From the NCBI RefSeq assembly GCF_030812315.1, contig NZ_JAUSSM010000003.1, positions 456,555 through 520,554 of the forward strand: a DNA stretch of 64,000 bases. The letters run 5' to 3'. The stretch's first letter is position 1. Each line of letters starts with the position of its first letter. This document shows, one piece after another, positions 53,438 through 60,636 of the stretch. The notes beneath the pieces were generated by a model that was not told the DNA's origin, ran no database searches, and worked only from the letters and a program-made list of their open reading frames with translations. Origin of the DNA: Arthrobacter oryzae (GTDB lineage Bacteria > Actinomycetota > Actinomycetes > Actinomycetales > Micrococcaceae). Position numbers and translations under genes: made by a program.

Positions 53438-54226
53438 ATGCCGCAATCCGACGACCGAACTCCTTCCGGAAGAGGTCTCATGAGAACGGGGCTGACCGAG
53501 CTTCTGCTGGTGCGCCACGGCGAGAGCCAAGGCAACGTGGCCGCCACGATGGCCAGACAGGCCGGAGCGCAGGTCATTGAAGTCCCGGCCCGGGATGCCG
53601 ATGTGGAGCTTTCCGCCACAGGGCGCGAACAGGCGCTGGCCCTTGGGCGGCTGTTCGCTGATTTTCCGGAGGAGCGGCGGTCCGCGGCTGTATGGTCGTC
53701 GCCCTACGTCCGCGCCCGCCAGACGGCCGAGCTCGCCGTAAAAACCGGCGGATGGCCAGCAGGCATCCTCATCGACGAACGGCTCCGGGACAGGGAACTG
53801 GGCATCCTGGACATGCTGACCTCCTCGGGCGTGGAAACCCGGCTGCCCGAGGAAGCGGCGCGACGCCGGTGGCTGGGAAAGTTCTACTACCGGCCGCCGG
53901 GCGGTGAGTCCTGGGCCGACGTGGTGCTTCGGCTCCGCTCCCTGCTGGCCGACCTCGAACGGCAACCGGGCAGCGATCGGGTGGTGCTGGTGTGCCACGA
54001 CGCCCTGATCCTGCTCTTCCGCTACATTCTCGAAGGACTGACAGAACCGGAAATCCTGGATATTGCCGCCACGTCCACGGTTCTCAACGCCTCGCTCACC
54101 CGGTTCGTGCGGCCCGACGGAGCGGGGCCGTGGATCCTGGAGAGCTTCAACATGGCCGACCACTTGGTCAGCGAGGGCGTGCCGGTGACCGAGCATGGAG
54201 GAGACGCCAATGTCCACCCAAGGTAG
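53438..54226 (+). CDS. Histidine phosphatase family protein
   Basis: A 262-aa protein of the phosphoglycerate-mutase-like fold. LLLVRHGESQGNVAA holds the phosphorylated His, SSPYVRARQTAEL the second Arg, RLRDRELG the acid, and VLVCHDALILLFRYIL the second His. ATG 53438 has AAGGGGG upstream; ATG 53480 is a possible alternative. It overlaps nnrD by 17 bp, so the two are cotranscribed. Substrate unknown. Confidence 0.9.
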   Translation: MPQSDDRTPSGRGLMRTGLTELLLVRHGESQGNVAATMARQAGAQVIEVPARDADVELSATGREQALALGRLFADFPEERRSAAVWSSPYVRARQTAELAVKTGGWPAGILIDERLRDRELGILDMLTSSGVETRLPEEAARRRWLGKFYYRPPGGESWADVVLRLRSLLADLERQPGSDRVVLVCHDALILLFRYILEGLTEPEILDIAATSTVLNASLTRFVRPDGAGPWILESFNMADHLVSEGVPVTEHGGDANVHPR

Positions 54227-55157
54227 GGCGGACGCAGCCGTCCCCGTTACCCCTACGCTGCTGCGGGACTGGCCCCTTCCCGGCGGCGGGTCCGGCAAGG
54301 ACGACCGCGGATCGGTGCTGGTGATCGGGGGCGCCCGGAAGACGCCCGGAGCCGCACTCCTGGCCGGCACAGCGGCTCTTCGTGCAGGTGCCGGACGCAT
54401 CACGCTGGGGGTGGCGGGGTCTACGGCGGTACAGGTGGCGGTTGCCCTGCCGGAGGCGGGCGTTGTGGGCCTTGCCGAAACGGACGGTGGCGCCGTCCGG
54501 GGTTCCGGCGTGTCCGCCCTGGCTGAAGAACTGGAGAAAGCCGCGGCAGTCCTGGTGGGGCCGGGACTGGACGACATGGGCGAGGCCGCATCCCTCCTCA
54601 GGGAGCTGCTGAAACTGGATTCCGGGAGCGGCGACTCCGCCGACGGCCGACCTGCCGTGGTACTCGATGCCTACGCTTTAGGCTGCCTTCCGGAGCTCCT
54701 CGACGAGCTCGGCCCGTGGGCCGGGCGGCTCATCCTGACCCCGAACATTACCGAGTCCGGAGTCCTGTTGGGGCGGGACGTCAACAACCTGCACCAGGAC
54801 GCTGCAGAAATAGCCGAGCGTTACGGGGCGGTAGTGAGCTGCCAGGGCGTCATCGCCGTCCCGGCCGGGTACACCAAGAGCGCCCGGAAGGATGGCGATA
54901 GCCAGGCGAGCGGCGGTCTATGGGAAATCACCACCGGCTACGGCGGCCTGGGCACGTCCGGCAGCGGTGACATCCTGGCCGGTGCCATCGCTGGACTGCG
55001 GGCCAGGGGCACCTCGGATACCCAGGCCACCTGCTGGGGCACACACCTCCATGCTGCCGCCGGTGACCGGCTGGCCAGCCGCCTCGGGAGCCTCGGGTAC
55101 CTGGCACGGGAACTTGCCGATGAGCTGCCCGCCCTGATGGTGGAACTCGGTACCTGA
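54210..55157 (+). CDS. nnrD: ADP/ATP-dependent NAD(P)H-hydrate dehydratase
   Basis: NnrD repairs hydrated NAD(P)H. The 315-aa ribokinase-like protein has SVLVIGGARKTPGAALLAGTA, AGRITLGVA, VGPGLDDM, LTPNITESGVLLG and YGGLGTSGSGDILAGAIAGL, which includes the catalytic Asp. The NnrE epimerase domain found fused in E. coli is absent, so epimerase must be encoded elsewhere. ATG 54210 has GGAGGAG 7 nt upstream and overlaps the phosphatase gene. Confidence 0.93.
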   Translation: MSTQGRADAAVPVTPTLLRDWPLPGGGSGKDDRGSVLVIGGARKTPGAALLAGTAALRAGAGRITLGVAGSTAVQVAVALPEAGVVGLAETDGGAVRGSGVSALAEELEKAAAVLVGPGLDDMGEAASLLRELLKLDSGSGDSADGRPAVVLDAYALGCLPELLDELGPWAGRLILTPNITESGVLLGRDVNNLHQDAAEIAERYGAVVSCQGVIAVPAGYTKSARKDGDSQASGGLWEITTGYGGLGTSGSGDILAGAIAGLRARGTSDTQATCWGTHLHAAAGDRLASRLGSLGYLARELADELPALMVELGT

Positions 55158-55313
55158 TGGGCGCGCTCCGGCGGGCAGTCGGGCCCTGGACTAGGGCATC
55201 CCAACTCCCGACCCGCCGTCGGACTCTGGACTAATCGTAAGCATGCTGATAAATCTGGATTAACGACTGGCGCCCTCAGGCTTGCGCCGGAGGCGAATGG
55301 GAGGAGTACGTCG

Positions 55314-55745
55314 ATGGGAATCGGAGACAGCATCGGAGAAGCTGCCAAGAACGCAGTGGAGGACCTGGCGGGCACGGCCGAAAGAACCGACGACGGCCAT
55401 GCGCCGGATCCCGGCGATCCGAATGAGGAGATCCGCGTTCATTCCTCCATCAGCGAAGGTTCCAACGCCACGGACTCGGTGGATCCAACGGAGAACCCGC
55501 CGGGCACGCCGCCGGAGCAGCCACCGGCCCCGCCGGGCGACGTTCCGCCGCTCGACGACCCACACGGGACCCCGGCGCCGGACGACAATCCGGACCCTGG
55601 TGAAAATCCAGGCCTGGGCACAACCGCCGCCGCCCGGCAGGACGTACCGGGCCCCGGAGGTCTTCCTGCCCCGGACCCCGGGGAGCTGCGGGCCGATCCC
55701 TCCGAGGCGGACGGCGACCCTTCAACGAGCATGGGCCGCGGCTAG
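55314..55745 (+). CDS. Acidic proline-rich hypothetical protein
   Basis: A 143-aa protein. A short helix (GDSIGEAAKNAVEDLAG) is followed by a disordered Pro/Asp/Gly region (TPPEQPPAPPGDVPPLDDP). No membrane segment. GGAGG about 12 nt before the ATG supports translation, and the gene has its own upstream space. The 156-bp gap after nnrD can fold: CGGGCAGTCGGG pairs with CCCGACCCGCCG around an inner GCCCT...AGGGC. Function unknown. Confidence 0.6.
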   Translation: MGIGDSIGEAAKNAVEDLAGTAERTDDGHAPDPGDPNEEIRVHSSISEGSNATDSVDPTENPPGTPPEQPPAPPGDVPPLDDPHGTPAPDDNPDPGENPGLGTTAAARQDVPGPGGLPAPDPGELRADPSEADGDPSTSMGRG

Positions 55746-55786
55746 CACTCATGGGGCGGCGGCCAGGCAGGCTGGGCCAGGGCCAC

Positions 55787-56596
55787 CTAGCCGCGGGCCC
55801 TCAGCACGGCAAAGTAGCCGGGGATGAGGTCTGCCCGGGTGGGATTGGACAGGGGCACCGTTTCGATCGTGGTGGGACCATCTTCGATCAGCTCCCAGCG
55901 GTCGGCGGGGAAGGCAAGGTTCCGCTCTTTCGGGCCAAAGTGTCCGGGCATCGGCAGTCCGCGGATGGCGCCCTCGAGCGGGGCGGGAATGGACCGGATC
56001 GTAGCGCCAAGATGTGACACGTAGTCGACGGCGTTTCCCTGGAAGTCCGTTTCGGCGAGGAATACCCGGCCGCGCGCTCCCGCGATGGCACGGACGTTTT
56101 CGGCAAGGGCGTACCGGTCGCGTTCGCCCAGGACGTGGAGAACGCCGCGGATGAAGACATTGGCCCCGCTGTCAGCGCCAAGAGCGAGCAGTTCCCCGTC
56201 CAGTCCGCTTCCGGAGCCGGCAGCCGTCATGTCCCGGACGGCGTAGGAAACGTTCGGCACTCCGGCAGACTCCGCACGGGCGCGCCGGACTGCATGGGCT
56301 GAGACGTCGACGCCCACGGCATGCGGGAAGTGCCGGGCCAGCCGGCGGGTGAAGCTGCCGTTGCCGCAGCCGATGTCCACCACAGGCAGGCTTGTGTCCA
56401 GGTGGAGGCGCAGCATGTCCACGTAGCCCAGCATCTCGTGCTCGGTACCGGCATCCCAAAGTACGTCACCCGCGGCGCCGGTGGCCTTCACGTTGGACCA
56501 GAACCGGTCCCAGGCCACGTGATGGTCCCGGGGTGCCCCCGCGGATAGCCGCACGAGCTTGGGAACCATCAGATATTTTTTTAGGGCGGACAGCAT
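55787..56596 (-). CDS. SAM-dependent methyltransferase
   Basis: A 269-aa class I methyltransferase. Motif I is VVDIGCGNGSFTRRLA (SAM-binding), followed by GVDVSAHAVRRARAES (motif II acid) and NVFIRGVLHVLGERDR in the post-II region. A basic N-terminus precedes an AWDRFWSNVKATG helix. ATG 56596 has TATATT 6 nt upstream and no Shine-Dalgarno, so it is probably leaderless. Substrate unknown. Confidence 0.88.
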   Translation of the reverse strand: MLSALKKYLMVPKLVRLSAGAPRDHHVAWDRFWSNVKATGAAGDVLWDAGTEHEMLGYVDMLRLHLDTSLPVVDIGCGNGSFTRRLARHFPHAVGVDVSAHAVRRARAESAGVPNVSYAVRDMTAAGSGSGLDGELLALGADSGANVFIRGVLHVLGERDRYALAENVRAIAGARGRVFLAETDFQGNAVDYVSHLGATIRSIPAPLEGAIRGLPMPGHFGPKERNLAFPADRWELIEDGPTTIETVPLSNPTRADLIPGYFAVLRARG

Positions 56597-56683
56597 GGTC
56601 CCAATATAAGTGCACGCGATATAGGTGACACGCGCGTTGGCCTCAAGGACGAACGGGCCCAGAGGATCAAGGCGAATCGGGAA

Positions 56684-57055
56684 TCAGGTCAAAGCGAGCC
56701 ATGCCAGGGCGTCCCGCTCGGATGTGAAGAACTTAGTGGGGCACGGCACCGCGTTGATGCCCAGGAAAAAGTTGGCCAGTACCCGGTCAACCGGCGAGGT
56801 CCCCAGCAATGCGATGCGGGATGCCTGGCACGGGCGGCCGAACACGGCGCGGGCGCCTCGGCTCACGTCCGCTGTTGTGGCCATGTCCACCAGCATGGGA
56901 TGCCGGTCATCTCCGCACAGCTGGTTCACCTTGAGCATGGCGCGCTCCGCATCCGCAGCTGTTATCACCGCGCCCCGGGGCCATCTCAGCCGGAGCATTC
57001 CATCGGCTCCGAGCGTCAAACCCGCCTCTGCGCCTTCCTCGCGATCTCCGGACAT
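56684..57055 (-). CDS. Unknown protein, paralogue of the one at 60277
   Basis: A 123-aa soluble protein. Its core MLVDMATTADVSRGARAVFG, LLGTSPVDRVLANFFLG and the end KFFTSERDALAWL closely match the protein at 60277-60636 over nearly its whole length. The strand-helix pattern and size suggest a STAS/SpoIIAA-like fold (an actinobacterial family of this kind may be listed as DUF7793), but no activity is known. ATG 57055 has GGAAGG 6 nt upstream. It is divergent from the sensor kinase gene. Confidence 0.7.
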   Translation of the reverse strand: MSGDREEGAEAGLTLGADGMLRLRWPRGAVITAADAERAMLKVNQLCGDDRHPMLVDMATTADVSRGARAVFGRPCQASRIALLGTSPVDRVLANFFLGINAVPCPTKFFTSERDALAWLALT

Positions 57056-57114
57056 ATTCACCCTTCCTCCCGCCAGGGTTCGCCCGCACGGAATGCGTGC
57101 GACTGATGTCACCC

Positions 57115-57120
57115 TACAAT
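57115..57120 (+). promoter_or_regulatory. Candidate -10 of the sensor kinase gene
   Basis: TACAAT lies 28 nt before the GTG at 57149. No good -35 is seen 17 bp upstream. Confidence 0.3.
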
Positions 57121-57148
57121 GTACTCAACCGGGACCGAAGGGGGCACT

Positions 57149-58792
57149 GTGGTTACACAGGCGGCGGAGAAATCACTCGTACCACGCACGGCCATCGTTG
57201 CGGATCCGGACGGCGGGCGCTTGTCCGCTACGGCGGCCGTCCTGGCCGCAGCAGGTTTCGATGTGGCCAGGGCCTCCAGCCAGGAAGGTCTTGCGGGCCT
57301 GCTCGAACAGCAAAGTCCCAGCATCGTCGTCGCGGACCATTCTTTTGCGGGCCTTCCCGTGACTGCCCCGCTGCTTCTTTTGATCGACCTGGACGACGAA
57401 TCCGAGGCTGAAAGCGTCCGGACCCTGGGGATGGCGGACTATATTGCAAAGCCCGCTGCACCGGCTGAACTTGTCCACCGGGCAGACGTTCTGATCAGCC
57501 GTGCCGCGCAGCGCTCTGAGGCCCGGCAAAGTGCGGAACGGCTGCGCGAGAAGCTCCGGAAAGTGTCCGCCGCTGTGCGGGCCACGCACGATCCGCACGT
57601 GATTTCGGACCATCTGGTGAAGGGATTTGGGGAGACGTTCGGCGCCGACCGCGTTCTGTTCACCACGTTCGACGACGACCGCGTTCCCCGGATAGCGGCC
57701 CAGTGGCATCGTCCCGGCCTGGCCCCGATCGCGGGCGGGCTGGGAATCCACGAAGCCTCTGCCCACCGCGTTGCGGACCGGCTATGGTCGGAGGCCGAGG
57801 TTCTCGCCGTGGACGACCACAACATCCATGAGTGGTCCCCGGAGGACCAAGGCCTGGAGGCGTGGACCGAACACATGCGCCCCTGGGCCTCCGCGTTCGT
57901 CCCCGTGGGCGAAGGAAAATCGTCCCTTGGCGTCATCTGGATTGCACAGCTCGACGAGCCACGGGTCTGGACGCGCACGGAAATTTCCCTTATCCAGCAC
58001 GTCGCCGGCAACGTCGCGTACGGGCTCATCCAAAGCCACCTGATGAGCGCGCAGCAGCAGGTGGTCAAGCAGCTGCGGCAGCTTGACCAGGCGAAAACCG
58101 ACTTCCTGGCCACCGTCAACCACGAACTGCGGACGCCGCTCACTTCCATCTCCGCCTACTTGGACATGATCCAGGATGGCGTGGGAGGCCCGGTGCCCCC
58201 TGAAGTGGAACGGATGCTGGACATCATTGTCAGGAACTCCGAGCGGCTCCGCCGGCTGATCGAGGATATGCTCACTGTTTCGCGGCAGGACTACGAGGGC
58301 GCCAACCTGCATCTCGCACCAGTGCAGCTGGGGCACACCCTACAGATCGTGACAGTGGCGCTGCGTCCGCTGGCGGAGCTGGGGGACGTCTCCATCTCGC
58401 TGGAGCTCGACGACGGCGACCCCGCGATTATTGCCGATGAAGTCCAGCTGGAGCAGGTTTTCACGAACCTGGTTTCAAATGCCATCAAATTCACCCCGAG
58501 CGGGGGGCGGATTGTTGTCAGCTGCCGCATTGAGCCAATGACAGATGGAGAACCCGGGGTTAATGTCCACGTACGCGACACAGGCGTCGGAATCCCGAAC
58601 GAAGAAATCCCGCATCTCTTTACCCGCTTTTTCCGGGCATCCAACGCTACGTCCACTGCCGTCCCGGGCAGCGGCCTTGGGCTCGCCATTGCATACGACA
58701 TCGTAAAGGCGCACCGGGGGTATTTGGCTGTCAGCTCGGAACTCGGCGCTGGCACAACAATCACCGTGCAGTTGCCCATTTCCGGCCCTTAA
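57149..58792 (+). CDS. Sensor histidine kinase with N-terminal receiver-like and GAF domains
   Basis: A 547-aa cytoplasmic kinase with no membrane segment. Domains in order: receiver-like (about residues 10-120; VADPD acid pair, phosphoacceptor in VVADHSFAG, Lys in YIAKPAAP); coiled link; GAF (about 155-315); HisKA with FLATVNHELRTPLTSISAYL (His); HATPase_c with NLVSNAIKFTPSGG (N box), VRDTGVGIPNEE (G1) and GSGLGLAIAYDI (G2). GTG 57149 has AAGGGGG just upstream. It ends in a strong hairpin. The absence of a cognate response regulator is notable. Confidence 0.92.
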   Translation: MVTQAAEKSLVPRTAIVADPDGGRLSATAAVLAAAGFDVARASSQEGLAGLLEQQSPSIVVADHSFAGLPVTAPLLLLIDLDDESEAESVRTLGMADYIAKPAAPAELVHRADVLISRAAQRSEARQSAERLREKLRKVSAAVRATHDPHVISDHLVKGFGETFGADRVLFTTFDDDRVPRIAAQWHRPGLAPIAGGLGIHEASAHRVADRLWSEAEVLAVDDHNIHEWSPEDQGLEAWTEHMRPWASAFVPVGEGKSSLGVIWIAQLDEPRVWTRTEISLIQHVAGNVAYGLIQSHLMSAQQQVVKQLRQLDQAKTDFLATVNHELRTPLTSISAYLDMIQDGVGGPVPPEVERMLDIIVRNSERLRRLIEDMLTVSRQDYEGANLHLAPVQLGHTLQIVTVALRPLAELGDVSISLELDDGDPAIIADEVQLEQVFTNLVSNAIKFTPSGGRIVVSCRIEPMTDGEPGVNVHVRDTGVGIPNEEIPHLFTRFFRASNATSTAVPGSGLGLAIAYDIVKAHRGYLAVSSELGAGTTITVQLPISGP

Positions 58793-58796
58793 ACGG

Positions 58797-58829
58797 GACT
58801 GCCCCCGGATGTGAAATCCGGGGGCAGTC
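58797..58829. terminator. Strong hairpin between sensor kinase and peptide gene
   Basis: GACTGCCCCCGGAT (58797) pairs perfectly over 14 bp with ATCCGGGGGCAGTC (to 58829) around loop GTGAA (58811-58815). It follows the kinase stop by 4 bp and lies before the convergent peptide gene's stop, so it may end both. Confidence 0.75.
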
Positions 58830-58840
58830 TGCTCGTCGAA

Positions 58841-58996
58841 CTAGTTAGGCCACCAACCGATGGAGGACTGGGTAGTCACGGTCTTGCTGGAGGTGCTGAC
58901 ATTTGTGTCCGACTTCGGAGCGGCGTTAGCGGGTGCGGCGAATCCTGCAACAGCCAAAACGCCGGTGAGCAAGAATGTTGCGGCAATCTTCTTCAT
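58841..58996 (-). CDS. Small secreted peptide precursor, 51 aa
   Basis: The frame encodes MKKIAATFLLTGVLAVAGFA followed by APANAAPKSDTNV..., ending in SSIGWWPN. It is a canonical signal peptide: Lys-Lys start, hydrophobic core, and an AxA-type site (PANA|APK), leaving about 25 mature residues rich in Ser and Thr with a Trp-Trp near the C-terminus. GAAAGGA lies 6-7 nt before the ATG at 58996, and a TATAAT hexamer is upstream. It is divergent from the TPR gene. No family is recognised. It may be an exported signal, a cell-wall-associated peptide, or an unrelated small protein. Confidence 0.7.
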   Translation of the reverse strand: MKKIAATFLLTGVLAVAGFAAPANAAPKSDTNVSTSSKTVTTQSSIGWWPN

Positions 58997-59043
58997 CCGT
59001 TGGTCCTTTCAATCAATTGGGCTTACCTTGCATTACGTGCGAC

Positions 59044-59049
59044 ATTATA
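59044..59049 (-). promoter_or_regulatory. -10 hexamer of the peptide gene
   Basis: Minus-strand TATAAT matches the consensus and lies 47 nt before the peptide ATG. A weak -35 (TTTAAT, 16-bp spacer) is upstream. The region 59000-59100 is AT-rich. Confidence 0.45.
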
Positions 59050-59125
59050 CGGTCAAAACATCAACATTAAAGCCAAGTAATACGAAGAGAATTGTGGCAT
59101 CCGGACTGCCCGGGAGGCCGCCCGG

Positions 59126-60190
59126 GTGGATAATTGGCAAATGCGGACTCCCCGGAATTTGACTCCCTACGTAGTGGCCGAGCTGCAGGCACGCGAAAGT
59201 GCAAGAAATCGCGATTACGCTGGTGCAAAAGCCCAGGCCGCCGCAGCCGCGGCGCTGGCCCTCGAATCCGGAGACCAATCCGGCTGGTGGAACATGATCT
59301 ACCTGAAAGCCGAATGCCTCCGCGACGAGGGATCAATCTCCGAGTGCCTGGAAGTCGCCAGGTCCCTGGCCGAGTCTCCCCTGTCCTTGGATCACCCGTT
59401 ATTGGCCGCCCGCGCCTATACGCTCCTGGCGGTCGCGCAGCAGGGGCTGGGGAGGCTCCCGGATGCCGTGTCGGCAGCGGCAGCTGCAGCGAACCTGGTG
59501 GCCGGCAACGCCGAATACGTCTACCTGCACGTGGAAGCGCAACGGGCCCTCATCGCCGCCCTGGCCGAAAGCCGCCGGCTCGATGAAGCGTGGGACCAGT
59601 GCCTCCTCCTTGAGGGCCTGCTGACGGAGCTCGTTAACGAGGACACTGCCGGCAAGGCCTATTGGGTGATTGGCAATGTCGCGTTCCTCAGCGGCAGGCT
59701 CACGGACGGCGGCCGCTACCACGACATGGCGGCCGAGAGCCTCTCGCCCTCGAAGGACGTGGACCTCTGGGCCAGGTTCAACCGCGCCTCCGCGGTAATG
59801 CGCCTGGAGGCGGAGCTCACCGACCCTGCCACCCTCCGGTGCATCGAGCGGGCCGAATTAGCCACCGAGGTGGTGGGCGGCAGCAACCGCGACCTCCTTG
59901 AAATGTCCTTCGCCCGCGCGCACTGGCACTTCCTTACCGGCGACATGGCCACTGCCATCAACATGCTCAGGCCGCTGTGCACCGAATCCGGTATTTTAGC
60001 CACCCAAACTGCCGGTGAGGCCTCGTTCCTTCTCGGAAAAGCCCTTCTTGCCAACGGTGAAAACGACGAAGGGCTGCAGCGGCTGGAGGATGCGGCAGCG
60101 CTCTTTGACGATGCGGCGGCCTCGGAACGGAGCGCCCAGGTCCGCGCATTTGCGGCCGGCGTGAACCAGGGGACCACGGACGCGGTTTGA
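59126..60190 (+). CDS. TPR-type helical repeat protein
   Basis: A 354-aa soluble, all-helical protein. Repeating pairs of helices are visible, for example NRDYAGAKAQAAAAAALA, AAGR-like ARAYTLLAVAQQGLGRLPDA, AYWVIGNVAFLSGRLTDGG, FARAHWHFLTGDMATAINML and ASFLLGKALLANGENDEGLQ, with the spacing of TPR units. There is no helix-turn-helix, membrane segment or catalytic motif, so it is a ligand- or partner-binding protein, like Rap-type members of the RRNPP group or a simple scaffold. GTG 59126 has GGGAGG 8 nt upstream; ATG 59141 is an alternative. Confidence 0.75.
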   Translation: MDNWQMRTPRNLTPYVVAELQARESARNRDYAGAKAQAAAAAALALESGDQSGWWNMIYLKAECLRDEGSISECLEVARSLAESPLSLDHPLLAARAYTLLAVAQQGLGRLPDAVSAAAAAANLVAGNAEYVYLHVEAQRALIAALAESRRLDEAWDQCLLLEGLLTELVNEDTAGKAYWVIGNVAFLSGRLTDGGRYHDMAAESLSPSKDVDLWARFNRASAVMRLEAELTDPATLRCIERAELATEVVGGSNRDLLEMSFARAHWHFLTGDMATAINMLRPLCTESGILATQTAGEASFLLGKALLANGENDEGLQRLEDAAALFDDAAASERSAQVRAFAAGVNQGTTDAV

Positions 60191-60276
60191 CAGTGTATTT
60201 TTAGTCACACGGCATCATCGAAGTCCTGATGGTGCTAGAGAGGCCAAAAGCCTCCTCTCATATCGTCGGGGGAAGA

Positions 60277-60636
60277 ATGTCTCAGCCGCTTGGATTGATG
60301 CAGGATCAAATCATCAAGATCGTGCTCCCCCGGGACGAACACCTGGATGAGCAGTCAGCCCGCCTGCTGACCGCGAAACTTCAACTCCCCGTAGCCGGTT
60401 CGCCGGTGGCTGTGCTGATGGACGTGACAAATGTGGCGTCCGTAAGCAGGGCGGCCAGGGCTGTTTTTGGCAGTTTGACCACAGTGTGTGCCTGGGCATT
60501 GCTGGGCCAGACGCCCGTGGACCGGATCCTGGCCCATTTCATCCTCGGTGGCGACTTCAAGTCTGGGCCCGCCGGCTACTTCACGTCCGAAACCGAGGCG
60601 ATCACTTGGTTGAAGGAACATGCCTATGTTCACTGA
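60277..60636 (+). CDS. Unknown protein, paralogue of the one at 56684
   Basis: A 119-aa soluble protein sharing with 56684-57055 the blocks MDVTNVASVSRAARAVFG, LLGQTPVDRILAHFILGG and YFTSETEAITWL. The two are clearly homologous. ATG 60277 follows GGGGGAAGA. Its 3' end overlaps the GGDEF-EAL start by 11 bp, so it is translationally tied to c-di-GMP control and may be an input partner for that protein. An imperfect hairpin (GAGGC-CAAAA-GCCTC) precedes it. Confidence 0.72.
   Translation: MSQPLGLMQDQIIKIVLPRDEHLDEQSARLLTAKLQLPVAGSPVAVLMDVTNVASVSRAARAVFGSLTTVCAWALLGQTPVDRILAHFILGGDFKSGPAGYFTSETEAITWLKEHAYVH

Noticed and set aside
53258..54577. Long leftward open frame continuing upstream of the small acidic gene at 53006
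   Set aside because: It lies opposite the histidine phosphatase and nnrD genes, which have clear motifs; the translated residues are low-complexity shadow sequence.
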